A DNA stretch of 64,000 nucleotides from Candidatus Zhuqueibacterota bacterium (GCA_016927835.1 JAFGMA010000104.1:1-64000); one strand, 5' to 3'. Counted from the first letter of the stretch, positions 45,143 to 54,694 are shown. Numbers and translations: made by a program. Notes: generated from the letters alone by a model not told the origin.

Positions 45143-46090
45143 ATGACTGGAGAACTCAAAATTTTTGCAGGCAGTTCGAATCCCAAATTAACGCAACTCA
45201 TCTGCCAGCATTTGAATATTCCTTTCGGAAAATCGCATTCATTCAAATTTTCTGATGGGAATATCTACGTGAAAATCGACGAAAGCGTTCGTCAGGATCA
45301 TGTATTTATCGTTCAATCCGGTTCAGTGCCGGTGAATGATAATGTGATCGAGTTATTATTTTATATCGAAGCCTTCAAGCGAGCAAGCGCCGCATCGGTC
45401 ACCGCGGTCATCCCGTTTTTTCCGTATACCAAAGGCGATAAAAAGGATGAGCCGCGGGTTTCGATTCGGGCAAAAGTGATCGCGGAAACCCTCGAATCAG
45501 TCGGTGTCGACCGGGTGTTGGTGATGGATTTGTTGCCCCCACAAATTCAGGGATTTTTCAATAAACCGGTGGATAACCTGTATGCACAATCGGTATTTAT
45601 CGATTATATTGCAGCGAAAAAAATCGAAAATCCGGTTATCGTTTCCACCGATATCGGTGGTGCAAAAATGGCGCGCAAATTCGCTCGAAAATTCAATGCG
45701 CCGGTCGCTATCGGCGATAAAGAGCGCGAAGGTCACAGCGAAAAAGCCATTACTGAAAATATTATCGGTGACGTTGCCGGCAAAACCGCGATAATTGTCG
45801 ACGACATGATCATCAGCGGCGGCTCATTGCTCGCATTGATCCAGGCGCTGAAAGAGTCGGGTGCGCCCAGGATTTATGCCTGCATTTCACACGGCTTGCT
45901 TACCGGTTCAGTCATCGAAAAAATCCAACAGAGCCCATTGGATGAACTCATCATCACCGACACCATCGCGCTGCCAGATGATAAGATAAACCAGAAAATA
46001 ATCCAGCTTTCCGTGGCGCATATTTTTGCCGAAGCCATAAAAAGCGTTTATACAGGTACATCAATGAGTTTGCTGTTTGATGAGGATTGA
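45143..46090 (+). CDS. Divergent ribose-phosphate pyrophosphokinase-like protein
   Basis: A ~315-residue PRPP synthetase-fold protein (KIFAGSSNPKLTQ, FSDGNIYVKIDESVR, VGVDRVLVMDL, IVVSTDIGG-like, AIIVDDMIISGGSLL). Prs makes PRPP from ribose-5-phosphate and ATP. Key positions differ from housekeeping Prs: the ATP-binding RQD is KGD, the His in DLHAEQIQGFF is Leu (DLLPPQIQGFF), and VDDMIDTGGT is VDDMIISGGS. It may therefore be a paralogue with other substrates or a regulatory subunit. The ATG at 45143 is preferred, as AGGA lies too near an ATG at 45134. Confidence 0.75.
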   Translation: MTGELKIFAGSSNPKLTQLICQHLNIPFGKSHSFKFSDGNIYVKIDESVRQDHVFIVQSGSVPVNDNVIELLFYIEAFKRASAASVTAVIPFFPYTKGDKKDEPRVSIRAKVIAETLESVGVDRVLVMDLLPPQIQGFFNKPVDNLYAQSVFIDYIAAKKIENPVIVSTDIGGAKMARKFARKFNAPVAIGDKEREGHSEKAITENIIGDVAGKTAIIVDDMIISGGSLLALIQALKESGAPRIYACISHGLLTGSVIEKIQQSPLDELIITDTIALPDDKINQKIIQLSVAHIFAEAIKSVYTGTSMSLLFDED

Positions 46091-46642
46091 TCTGCCTGCC
46101 TTGAATGCTGATCGAAAGTGGTTCGGATTTCTGCCCTGAGGATGCCGGCATTTATTGGTATCAGAATATATTAACGAAGTCAATCTCCAAATCCGGTGTC
46201 CCTGAAATGAGTCTCGGACGGTTGGTGGTTGTGTGGCTGTATGGAAATTCCCGCGCAAGTCGTGGCAATTTGCAGACAAAACCGCAGCTACCGATTGATC
46301 TGCCCGCTTGTTATCTATTCCAGCAATTTGAATGCACCCCATAATCTCCTCCTGTTGTATACTTCTGTTACACATTGTCCATAATAAGAACAATGTTTCA
46401 TAGTAAGACAATTCAAGTCTGGATCGGGCACTGATCGCACGATTTAACATTTAGAATAAAAGAGAGTTATGCGAATCGCACAAAAGCCCGGTTCATGGCA
46501 TAGAATTTGTCTTTTGCGCATTCAATTAAAAATTCGCTTCCCGATTGATGTCGACAAACAAACTCTTCCCACAGCATGTCGGATTTTGGTTCATGGATGG
46601 CAGCTAAAATGGATTTTAATACACAAACAACTGCAAGGAGCA
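46091..46642. other. Intergenic region before the TonB-like operon
   Basis: No gene is convincing in these ~550 bases. Frames at 46105-46344 and the extension of the next gene up to 46469 lack RBS and family-like sequence. The promoter of the next operon should lie here, but no clear -35/-10 pair was identified. Confidence 0.45.
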
Positions 46643-47614
46643 ATGTTAATACAACGAAAAAAGAGCATCCTACCACGGTTCAAACTGGCGAAGGCGATAG
46701 ATACGACCCCTCATGCGAAGAGCCGGCAAGCGTACAAGAAAACGATAGAACGAACGACTATCATAAGTTTATTATTGGTGATAATCATAATACGCATACA
46801 ATTCGAAGCAGAAAAAACTCCAACGAATGCTTTTCTGAAAACGTTACCAGCCTTTGAAGTAGTAAATCTTTCCGACCTTGAAGAGGAATTACCGCCCCCG
46901 GTACCGATAGAGGAAATTATGCCTCCGATGGAAGAGGTATTGGTGGCAGATGAGATTGAAATTGTTGAAGATTCAGTCGACATAGATCTGAATATTGCAT
47001 TTGAGGAACCTGAGTTGATCGATCTCAACAGCCAACTCGAAGATGACTTGACAACGAAAGCCAGTTCGTACCGTGAACGAAATGTGGATCGGTCGCGGCT
47101 TGCCCTTTTATATAGCGCGCGAGACTTACCTGCACTTGATAACAGCTCAATTTCCCTGGAACCAACCCGTTCATCCTACTCTGAGCGTGGGGGAGTAGAT
47201 GATGAAGTCGTTTTGAATATCTCTGCACAATCAGCGATTGAGACACCCGAAGCGGCAGATTTCTCCGAATCTTCCAAGCAGGGCAGCATTATTGAAGAGT
47301 GTGACGAGATCGGCGCTATTATCCTCAGACCCCCAAAATCAAGCCTAGCCCTGAAAGAATATCGATTATGGCACAAATTGTCAACCCAAATGGATCGGAT
47401 TGATAAAGGAAGAATCGGTGTTTCATCACCGAATGTGTCGCGCAATCGAAATGGAATAAAAATCAGCTTCGATTATCGCGATGGAACAAAACATACGATA
47501 TCCTGGCAAAAGGGCGGAAAAACATCTATCATGGTCATTGGGAAAAGAAGCAAATCTACGACTGAAGAACTTCGGCGGGCTTTGAATGCGCTCTTGCGAT
47601 TGACCCTAAATTAA
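46643..47614 (+). CDS. TonB-like single-pass membrane protein
   Basis: A ~323-residue protein with a basic N-terminus, one hydrophobic segment (TIISLLLVIIIIRI, residues ~37-51) and a Pro-rich periplasmic part (ELPPPVPIEEIMPPMEEV), an arrangement typical of TonB N-termini in this group (the YKKTIERT motif just before the membrane). The rest is Ser/acidic and ends in a ~100-residue domain (GIKISFDYRDGTKHTISWQKGG) that is not a recognised TonB domain. The ATG at 46643 is chosen, although AAGGAG is only two bases away. It leads an operon with four exported proteins and may energise or connect them across the envelope, which is inference. Confidence 0.6.
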   Translation: MLIQRKKSILPRFKLAKAIDTTPHAKSRQAYKKTIERTTIISLLLVIIIIRIQFEAEKTPTNAFLKTLPAFEVVNLSDLEEELPPPVPIEEIMPPMEEVLVADEIEIVEDSVDIDLNIAFEEPELIDLNSQLEDDLTTKASSYRERNVDRSRLALLYSARDLPALDNSSISLEPTRSSYSERGGVDDEVVLNISAQSAIETPEAADFSESSKQGSIIEECDEIGAIILRPPKSSLALKEYRLWHKLSTQMDRIDKGRIGVSSPNVSRNRNGIKISFDYRDGTKHTISWQKGGKTSIMVIGKRSKSTTEELRRALNALLRLTLN

Positions 47615-47629
47615 AAGGAGCACCTGAGA

Positions 47630-49078
47630 ATGCGATGTAAAACGATGCTGTTTCTATTTCTTATGTTGTTTAATTATTGGACCGATGTGAGCGGACAAAC
47701 TGTGCGAGGCTTGATGGATGATTTGAGCGCTGCCAGTCGGAAGAAAGACTATCGGATGGTCATCGATATTGCGCGTCAGATTATTGAACGCTGTCAGCAG
47801 AACTACCCCGATACAGAATGCCGCTACACGAACAAGATGAAGCAAGTTTACAAATTGAAAGGCAATGCGGAATACATCATCTACATGGAAGATGAAAATC
47901 CGGAATTATTGAATGATGCCATCCTGTCGCTCATGAAAAGCTACGAATTGTTTGGCGATCCGGAGGTATCGTTTAATTTCGGTTATATGCAATCGCTCAG
48001 GGCAATCAGTCAGGGGAAGGGGGATGATTTGGAAGGACTGGTGAATGCCTGGCGCGGTATTCTCGGGCTCTATGCGCAAAACGAATGGCGAATCTCTGAT
48101 GATTTATTGACAAAACTGAAAATTTTCATTCAACAAGCGGTGGAGATCACGATTGCTTCTCCGGATAGCGCCCAAACAACCGGACGATTCACAGGATTTA
48201 TGATCAGATTAGCCTGCGACCTGGCGGAAAAAGCGAATCTGAATCGACGGGACCAATTGCATTTCAGCGTTCACCGGCAGCTTACAATTAACGATGAGTA
48301 TAATTTGCGCGGAAATGAATGGCGCGCGCGCGGACTTAATGCCCAGAGAACATTCAGAGATAATCCGACCGATTCAACCTACCGTCAAACGCGCAGCTAT
48401 CTTGAATTGGCATATCGCTATGCAAAAAGCTCTGAAAGGCGGGCTGAAATCCTCAAAGAATTGAGCAAGGTTGCGCTTTACATGGAGAAAAATGGCAGGA
48501 ACAGTGATCCGGAAACAGAACTGCAATATGCCCGCGAAAAAGCCAGACAGGCGTATGAGTTATTCCGGGAAAATCGATCTGGAATCAGCGCTGAACTGGA
48601 AAATGAAATCAAGATGGTATATGGAACAGCTATCCTGCGACTGGTAGATAATTATTTTAGCGAGGCTGTGTCGAGCGATCACACCGATGCCTACAATAGG
48701 GCGCGACGCATCGGAGAAGAACTTCTCATACCGGATGGTAATGAAGGTTTCAAGCAAAAATTTGAATGGGATGGATACGAAGAGTTGTACCTGAAATTAT
48801 CCGATGTCGGATATGAATTGGGCGATGACCTGCTCGCAGTCGATATGATCGATAAAGCCTGGAAGGCGGCTCTGAAAAACTGCAATCTTGAACTAAACGA
48901 TTTGTGCAACATGGCTACACCGCTCGTTGCAAAAGATTTATTGCGCTTTGCAACCAGTTATAACCAAATCGCCGAACGGTTCGGATTGCAATCGATTTTG
49001 CAATGGCTGCGACCTATAATTAGCTGCCTTAAAAATAAGGCTTTCGGTACAACCACAGATATTGAGGAAGGTTTATGA
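47630..49078 (+). CDS. Exported helical repeat protein, unknown
   Basis: A 482-residue protein that I cannot assign. A signal peptide (LFLFLMLFNYWTDVSG) is followed by mature Gln (SGQTVRGLMDD). The body is helical with TPR-like patterns (AASRKKDYRMVIDIARQII, YLELAYRYAKSSERRAEILKE, LQYAREKARQAYELF). No catalytic motif is visible. GGAG lies upstream of the ATG, and its stop overlaps the next gene by four bases. It probably acts as a periplasmic or surface scaffold with its operon partners. Confidence 0.65.
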   Translation: MRCKTMLFLFLMLFNYWTDVSGQTVRGLMDDLSAASRKKDYRMVIDIARQIIERCQQNYPDTECRYTNKMKQVYKLKGNAEYIIYMEDENPELLNDAILSLMKSYELFGDPEVSFNFGYMQSLRAISQGKGDDLEGLVNAWRGILGLYAQNEWRISDDLLTKLKIFIQQAVEITIASPDSAQTTGRFTGFMIRLACDLAEKANLNRRDQLHFSVHRQLTINDEYNLRGNEWRARGLNAQRTFRDNPTDSTYRQTRSYLELAYRYAKSSERRAEILKELSKVALYMEKNGRNSDPETELQYAREKARQAYELFRENRSGISAELENEIKMVYGTAILRLVDNYFSEAVSSDHTDAYNRARRIGEELLIPDGNEGFKQKFEWDGYEELYLKLSDVGYELGDDLLAVDMIDKAWKAALKNCNLELNDLCNMATPLVAKDLLRFATSYNQIAERFGLQSILQWLRPIISCLKNKAFGTTTDIEEGL

Positions 49079-49656
49079 CCAGAAAATTCCTTCTTGCATC
49101 GATATGTGCGCTTGGCTTTCTCACCGGTATCGTTTCAGGACAATCTACCGAAACTCGACTTGAAAAACAAATGATTGAATATGAATATGATGTCGTGCAG
49201 GCATATCATGAAATTCAAAATTATTTGATTGAAAGTAATACCAATCAAGCCGAATTGATCGCCTTTGAAAAACTGATGTCGGTCTACGTCGAAAGAATTT
49301 TCGAAATTTACAGCACCTTGCGCCGTTTGAAGGGATACACGCTGGAAACGTATCGAGCTGTTGTTGCTCGTGCGCTGATTATCCGCGCATTAACTTATCT
49401 GGAGCGCGCCGACATTTCCCCTGAAAATTATCAGAAAGCGTGCAGGGATTATCAAAAAGCACTGACGCTGTATCAGAAGACCAATCAAATTCCGATTATG
49501 AATAAACGCCTGCCCTATGAAATATGGATCGGCGGAAAATTATATACGCGGCTGGTGGATTTGCTGGATGACAGGGGTAAAGGATTTCAACTGTATGATT
49601 GTCTGCGACAAAAAGGGATCTATCATAACATAAACAGGGAGACCAATGCAAAGTAA
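49075..49656 (+). CDS. Exported protein, short paralogue of the next gene
   Basis: A 193-residue exported protein (LLASICALGFLTGIVSG, then Gln) with a helical body. It aligns over its whole length with the N-terminal ~190 residues of the next gene: FEKLMSVYVERIFEIY versus LENIISVYVDQILEIY, YLERADISPENYQKAC versus HLEKAELNPEHYELAC, LPYEIWIGGKLYTRLV versus LPRDLWVGNRRYTRLV. This is a tandem duplication in which this copy lacks the C-terminal half. No known family is recognised. Confidence 0.7.
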   Translation: MTRKFLLASICALGFLTGIVSGQSTETRLEKQMIEYEYDVVQAYHEIQNYLIESNTNQAELIAFEKLMSVYVERIFEIYSTLRRLKGYTLETYRAVVARALIIRALTYLERADISPENYQKACRDYQKALTLYQKTNQIPIMNKRLPYEIWIGGKLYTRLVDLLDDRGKGFQLYDCLRQKGIYHNINRETNAK

Positions 49657-50899
49657 GTTATTACGTATCGTAGCCTTGTTCACATTATTCATCTGCGAAA
49701 TTGCCTTCGGACAGGGCATCGTCGAGGAATTGACGCCGAGAATTCAAGCATACGAACTGGATATTGAAAATACCTATAGTGAATATCAGAAATTATATTA
49801 CGAACAAAAATCGAGTGAAGCTGAATTAACCGCACTTGAAAATATTATTTCTGTATATGTCGATCAAATATTGGAAATTTATGAAACGCTGGTGCTTTCG
49901 GGTACATCTGAATTAAACGAAGCGCGGGATATCGCCGCCCGATCACTCATATTTCGAGCTTTGACACACCTGGAAAAGGCTGAACTAAATCCCGAACATT
50001 ATGAACTGGCATGCTACGACTATTATGAGGCACTCGATCTATACAAAGATTCAAATGCAATTCCGGTATTGTACAAAAAGTTGCCGCGCGATCTCTGGGT
50101 CGGAAACCGTCGTTATACTCGGTTGGTAACCCTTATCAATGAAAAGGGAAAGGACCTGTTCTCGTTCGGACGAGTCGAATTTTCGTTCAACAAATTCAAA
50201 ATCACTTATGATATGGACGTGGAAGCGCTCCAGTTTGTGAGGTTTAAAACCAGCACTTCCAAGCTAAAATATACCTATCATCTCGCTGAAAAACGTCTCA
50301 AAGTAGGATTTAGCGAGGCATTGAAAGAAAAAGAGGATATCACATTCTATCTGGCACTCCCCGAAGGCTCCTATCTCATCCGTTCCGATGTCAGTCCTCT
50401 CAGGTGGAGCCTGGCGTCGATTTACATCAGGGCGAATCAACAGCAAAATTATATCGTCGAACCTATTTCAGATTGGATTATCCTTTTTGAAAATCCGTCC
50501 TGCAAGCGACCGAACTTTCACCGGCTTATTCTCTCACAGGGCGCCGACAATGACAAATCTGTAACCGCAGCCGCCAAATACCGCGAATTGCCTGAAAACA
50601 GTGAAAAACGCCGGCAAGTTCTGGTCAGCCTGGTGGGTGAATTGGTAAAAAACTGTATGGAAGATGTCGAGTTGAATTTGATGCTCGATCTTTCTGACCC
50701 GTGGATTAAGTCCAGAATTATTGAATATGCATCCGGGATCATTGTGGATTACATTCAATGCGAAAAATTTTATCGCGGCTGGAGCAACTGGAGTCTGGCG
50801 TGGGCCATCGCTTCACAAATTACCGCAGCCGTCAGCCCCGGGCAGGAAGTGTCTATGGAAATGATTAAACTCGTTCATCTGGTGCTAACAAAATTATAA
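49646..50899 (+). CDS. Exported protein, long paralogue with beta C-terminus
   Basis: A 417-residue exported protein with signal peptide (LFTLFICEIAFG) and mature Gln. Residues ~20-190 are the helical domain shared with the preceding gene; residues ~190-290 look beta-rich (GRVEFSFNKFKITYDMD, GSYLIRSDVSPLRWSLASIYI), like a PEGA- or beta-sandwich-type module; the last ~100 residues are helical. No enzyme motif is seen. It overlaps the previous gene by 11 bases, so the operon is tightly packed. Confidence 0.7.
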   Translation: MQSKLLRIVALFTLFICEIAFGQGIVEELTPRIQAYELDIENTYSEYQKLYYEQKSSEAELTALENIISVYVDQILEIYETLVLSGTSELNEARDIAARSLIFRALTHLEKAELNPEHYELACYDYYEALDLYKDSNAIPVLYKKLPRDLWVGNRRYTRLVTLINEKGKDLFSFGRVEFSFNKFKITYDMDVEALQFVRFKTSTSKLKYTYHLAEKRLKVGFSEALKEKEDITFYLALPEGSYLIRSDVSPLRWSLASIYIRANQQQNYIVEPISDWIILFENPSCKRPNFHRLILSQGADNDKSVTAAAKYRELPENSEKRRQVLVSLVGELVKNCMEDVELNLMLDLSDPWIKSRIIEYASGIIVDYIQCEKFYRGWSNWSLAWAIASQITAAVSPGQEVSMEMIKLVHLVLTKL

Positions 50900-50940
50900 A
50901 CCTGAAATTTTATCGATAATCGGAGAATCAAGAGGCTTGT

Positions 50941-51957
50941 ATGCATTCTATAAACGTGAAACCTGTGGTTATCAAGAGCGTTCTGGCAGTATCGCTGCTC
51001 GTACTCATCCTGTCGCAATCACTCCTTTTTTCCCAGCAACATTCGGGGAATACTCAGCAGCGCCGCATCAGAAAAGAATGTTGGGAAAGCGAAAATACCG
51101 TATCTTTACTCGACACCATGAAAAGCGCAATGAACCGTGGACTGGAAGCGGATTATGATCACCACGATTTTATCCAGACATTCGGGTGCGCGTATGAAGA
51201 AGATGATATCGAGCAGAATTCCATAAAAGCGGTTTATCGGGCAGTTTTGCAGTCCATTCGCAACCGCAAGATAACCTTCCGGGATGATGTAATGACTCTC
51301 CTGAAAGCAAAACCACCGCGTCCCGATAATTTGACACGGGAGTATGTCATTTACGTCAATCTGGTCGAAGACACCGAAATTCGTGCTGCCCGCTATGAAA
51401 TCCAGATTCTCAACTTGGAAGCTATCCCGACCATCGAATCCGAAATGGCAGTTTGGACGCGCATCATCACCAGGTTCGCTTACAAAGACGATTATAATCG
51501 AGCCGCCAAACCAGTCGAGCAGAAATCCGAATTTGTAAATGTCATGGATCAGGCTCAAAAAATTATGCAAGCTGCCGAATTTCGTAAATTTTCTGAGATT
51601 GAAGAACTTGTCGGACTTAAATCAACGCCAATCGCCTATCCCGCCAGAATCATCGATTTGCTGTTTGGTGATACATTAAAACTTTTTTTCATCGAAAAAC
51701 CCGAGCGCTCCTACCCGGCGGTCTTCCTGGGCAGGGGAATGTACGTGACGGATATCCCCAAAACCGGCGTGGTCGTCTGCAAATTTGGAGAAGAGCGGCT
51801 GTTCGGAATGCAAATAGATGCCGATTCTTTCCAGCGCAATTTGTCGATATTCGAAGTGCTGGATTATGAAGCCCCGGAATCGATCCTGCAGTGCCTGTTC
51901 CTCAAATTTAATAGCCTCAAGCCGGCAGAGCTGCCACATATTTCTGAATCAGATTAA
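50941..51957 (+). CDS. Exported protein, unknown, last of the TonB-like operon
   Basis: A 338-residue exported protein with a long hydrophobic signal (VLAVSLLVLILSQSLLFSQ; mature Gln). It is mixed alpha/beta, with EYVIYVNLVEDTEIRAARY and LFFIEKPERSYPAVFLGRGMY. No family is recognised. AGAGG lies ahead of the ATG, and a strong intrinsic terminator follows at 51986-52025, closing the operon that begins at 46643. Confidence 0.65.
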   Translation: MHSINVKPVVIKSVLAVSLLVLILSQSLLFSQQHSGNTQQRRIRKECWESENTVSLLDTMKSAMNRGLEADYDHHDFIQTFGCAYEEDDIEQNSIKAVYRAVLQSIRNRKITFRDDVMTLLKAKPPRPDNLTREYVIYVNLVEDTEIRAARYEIQILNLEAIPTIESEMAVWTRIITRFAYKDDYNRAAKPVEQKSEFVNVMDQAQKIMQAAEFRKFSEIEELVGLKSTPIAYPARIIDLLFGDTLKLFFIEKPERSYPAVFLGRGMYVTDIPKTGVVVCKFGEERLFGMQIDADSFQRNLSIFEVLDYEAPESILQCLFLKFNSLKPAELPHISESD

Positions 51958-51985
51958 CTCATTGCAACTAACTCGGGGGAACGAG

Positions 51986-52025
51986 AAAAGCAAGCGCTGA
52001 TATTCTTTCAATGCTTGCTTTTTTT
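51986..52025 (+). terminator. Intrinsic terminator of the TonB-like operon
   Basis: AAAAGCAAGC (51986-51995) pairs perfectly with GCTTGCTTTT (52013-52022) across a 17-base loop, and the T run continues to 52025. Confidence 0.85.
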
Positions 52026-52374
52026 GTTTGGATTGAGCTCTTTGCTCATCCGGAAACCTTTTGCACCAATGAATTGGTTCAGGGAAAAACTCTCGTTCCC
52101 GCACGTTTTAAGCGGCGCGCCGCCCGGCGAGAATCCTCCAATCCTCTTTATAAATGAATTTCCGTGGTCGGCACCCCGATCAACGGATATCGGGAATGAT
52201 AACGATGGTTCTCGGATAACCTCTTAATCGATTCCTATCATCCGGGATAATTTTCTTGAATTTGACGATTAATTTTAGTATACTTCCAAAGCGCTCAACC
52301 GAAAAGATTTTCAAAAACGGCGGATTGAACGACCAATTGAATTCCAGGAAATTTAACGATTCGGAAATTTTGAC
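52026..52374. other. Intergenic region before the TatT-like gene
   Basis: No gene is supported. It holds the TTGAAT-N17-TATACT promoter of the next gene at its right end. Confidence 0.5.
52256..52284 (+). promoter_or_regulatory. Promoter of the TatT-like lipoprotein gene
   Basis: TTGAAT (52256-52261), a 17-base spacer and TATACT (52279-52284) lie ~90 bases upstream of the ATG. Confidence 0.6.
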
Positions 52375-53256
52375 ATGGCAAAGTCAACTACTATCATGAA
52401 AATTAAACTGATACCGTGGATTCTAGCCATTTTATTCAGCGCGTGCAGCATGCAAAAATTGACACTTCGCGCGATGGATCCGGTGATAGATGGCACAATG
52501 CAGGCGCTGTTTGAGGAAGCCGATCTCGAGCTGGCAAAAACGGCTATCGAATCCAATTTGAAGCTGATCGAGGGGATGCTGAGAGACCATCCGAAAAATC
52601 AAAAGCTCCTATTTCTGCTGATCCAGGGCTATTCGGCTTACGCGCTCGGATTTGTCGAAGATGAGCAGCCGGAACGCGCGCAAAAATTGTATCTCCGCGC
52701 AAGGGAATATGGGTTCCGATGCCTGAAGCAAATCAAACACCTCAAATTCGATGAACGACTGCCTTTGGCGCAATTCATGCAATCGCTGGCGCAGTTTTCG
52801 AAAGATGATGTCCCCGCGCTTTTCTGGACGGCAAATGCCTGGAGCAATTATATCAACCTGAATATGGGCGATCCCGGGGCGCTGATCGACTTGCCGAAAG
52901 TCCAGGCAATGATGCAGCGCGTATTGGAACTGGATGAACGCTATTTTTTCGGTGGCGCGCATCTCTTCTTCGGTATCATTTATTCCTTCAAGCCAGTCAT
53001 GCTCGGAGGCGATCCCGAAAAAGCCAGGCAACATTTTGAAGCCTGCCTGGAGATATGCGACGGAAAATTTTTATTGCCTTATACGTATTATGCAAAATTT
53101 TATGCTGTAAATACGCTGGATCAGGATTTGTTTCGTCGGTTGTTGGAAAAAGTCCAGTCAACGCCCATCGACATCCTGCCCGAACAACGCCTGCCAAATG
53201 CAATCGCAAAAATGAAAGCTAAAAAGCTGATGGTTCTCGAGGCTGATCTTTTCTAA
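52375..53256 (+). CDS. TatT-like TPR lipoprotein
   Basis: A 293-residue protein with a lipobox (AILFSACS) and TPR-like helices, matching the TatT (TRAP-transporter T-component) family: ALFWTANAWSNYIN, DLPKVQAMMQRVLELDERY, AHLFFGIIYSFKPVMLGGD. TatT proteins are periplasmic trimeric lipoproteins thought to bind ligands with a partner solute-binding protein. Here no TRAP genes follow; an ABC sugar importer does, so a helper role in carbohydrate uptake is possible but unproven. The RBS is weak. Confidence 0.78.
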   Translation: MAKSTTIMKIKLIPWILAILFSACSMQKLTLRAMDPVIDGTMQALFEEADLELAKTAIESNLKLIEGMLRDHPKNQKLLFLLIQGYSAYALGFVEDEQPERAQKLYLRAREYGFRCLKQIKHLKFDERLPLAQFMQSLAQFSKDDVPALFWTANAWSNYINLNMGDPGALIDLPKVQAMMQRVLELDERYFFGGAHLFFGIIYSFKPVMLGGDPEKARQHFEACLEICDGKFLLPYTYYAKFYAVNTLDQDLFRRLLEKVQSTPIDILPEQRLPNAIAKMKAKKLMVLEADLF

Positions 53257-53392
53257 ATCAAATCGACGGCTTGGCAAAAGCTTGAATTCGCATTGGCGTG
53301 CCGCGAAGAAAAGTATTGCATCGCAGGCAAATATTAATTATATTAGTCACCTTCAAATAACTCAACCTGTTCAAATTATTCAGGATAAATAG

Positions 53393-54694
53393 ATGAGAAA
53401 TTACGCACTTATAATTTGGATCATCCTTTTTCTGGCGATCCTATGGTTCCTGTTCGTTCAACCCGCAGAAGAAGAAAAACCACCCGAAGGAAAAGTTCAG
53501 GTTAAAATGGCAATCTGGGGTGGTGTGGCTGAAACAGAAGCCTGGGCTGCACGGGAGAAGGATTTTGAATCGAAGAATCCTGATATCGATGTGAAAATAG
53601 AATTGGTTCCCGCCAATTATGAGTATAAAATGCTCGCCATGCTGGCAGCCGGCACAGCACCGGATATTATCACCCTCAATCTGGCGGATTTTGCCTCAAA
53701 AGATGTATTTTTACCTTTAGATCCATTTCTTGAAAAAGACTCAACATTTGATAAAGACGCGTTTTTGCCAGGCATGTGGGAATTGGGTGAATGGCGAGGG
53801 CAACGCTTGACGGTTCCCGCAGGGATTACAACGCAAGTATTATTCTATAAAAAAGCCCATTTTGCCGAAGCCGGTCTGCCCACACCCAATGAATATGCCG
53901 AACGCGGTGAATGGAATTGGGAAACATTCCGAAAGGTATGCAAAAAACTGGTCAAAAAAAATAAGGATGGCAGGATTCAACGGTACGCGTATGTGCATTA
54001 CCCGCCCTTGTGGACGTATGTTTATATGTTCGGCGGAGAGCCGTTCAAAAATGATTACACTGAATGCAATTTCGAAGATCCAAAAGTTTATGGCGCATAT
54101 CAGGCAGTAGCTGACCTGGCGCTCGTTGACAGCGTCGCGCCTCCGATTGAAGTCACAACGCAAGTTGGCTCAGCCTGGCAGGCATTTCTTCACGATCGAT
54201 CATCAATGCTCATCAGCGGACCCTGGATGGTCAGACGGTTTGCCTCAATCGCAGGCACGTACGATATCGCCCCTCCACCGATGGAGCCGGGCGGCAAAGC
54301 CATGCAAATTATCGGCAATCGAATTGGCGGGATATGGCGCGGGTCAAAAAATCCTGAAGCAGCCTATAAATGGTTTGCGTATCAGATCAGTGAAGATGGG
54401 ATGAGAATATGGTCGAGGCTGGGTTTCGATTTGCCTGCCTTAAAATCATTGGCAGCGCATCCGGAAGCCTGGATGGACACCACGATTGTTCCCGAACATT
54501 TTCATTTATTTTATGATTTATTGGATGAAAGCGTCAAGCCGCCAGCAGCAATCACGCCTCCGATTCCAGCTAAGCTACAGCAACAAATCGATGGAACCGT
54601 ATGGGACGAGATTCGCAGGGGAAAGAAAACAGCGAAGCAGGCTTTTGAAGACTTTTTACCCAAAGCTCAAAAGATTATGAAAAGAGGATTTTAA
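53393..54694 (+). CDS. ABC transporter sugar-binding protein (family 1)
   Basis: A 433-residue extracellular solute-binding protein for a carbohydrate importer. Instead of a lipobox it has an N-terminal membrane anchor (LIIWIILFLAILWFLFV). The binding fold shows VKMAIWGGVAETEAW, LAAGTAPDIITLNLAD, VPAGITTQVLFYKKAHFAEAG and WQAFLHDRSSMLISGPW, as in maltose/oligosaccharide binding proteins. AGGAT lies before the ATG. The two permease genes follow directly. The ligand is unknown; the downstream lyase and epimerase suggest an oligosaccharide. Confidence 0.9.
   Translation: MRNYALIIWIILFLAILWFLFVQPAEEEKPPEGKVQVKMAIWGGVAETEAWAAREKDFESKNPDIDVKIELVPANYEYKMLAMLAAGTAPDIITLNLADFASKDVFLPLDPFLEKDSTFDKDAFLPGMWELGEWRGQRLTVPAGITTQVLFYKKAHFAEAGLPTPNEYAERGEWNWETFRKVCKKLVKKNKDGRIQRYAYVHYPPLWTYVYMFGGEPFKNDYTECNFEDPKVYGAYQAVADLALVDSVAPPIEVTTQVGSAWQAFLHDRSSMLISGPWMVRRFASIAGTYDIAPPPMEPGGKAMQIIGNRIGGIWRGSKNPEAAYKWFAYQISEDGMRIWSRLGFDLPALKSLAAHPEAWMDTTIVPEHFHLFYDLLDESVKPPAAITPPIPAKLQQQIDGTVWDEIRRGKKTAKQAFEDFLPKAQKIMKRGF

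Noticed and set aside
46105-46344. 79-codon frame upstream of the TonB-like gene
   Set aside because: No RBS or conserved pattern; likely non-coding sequence.
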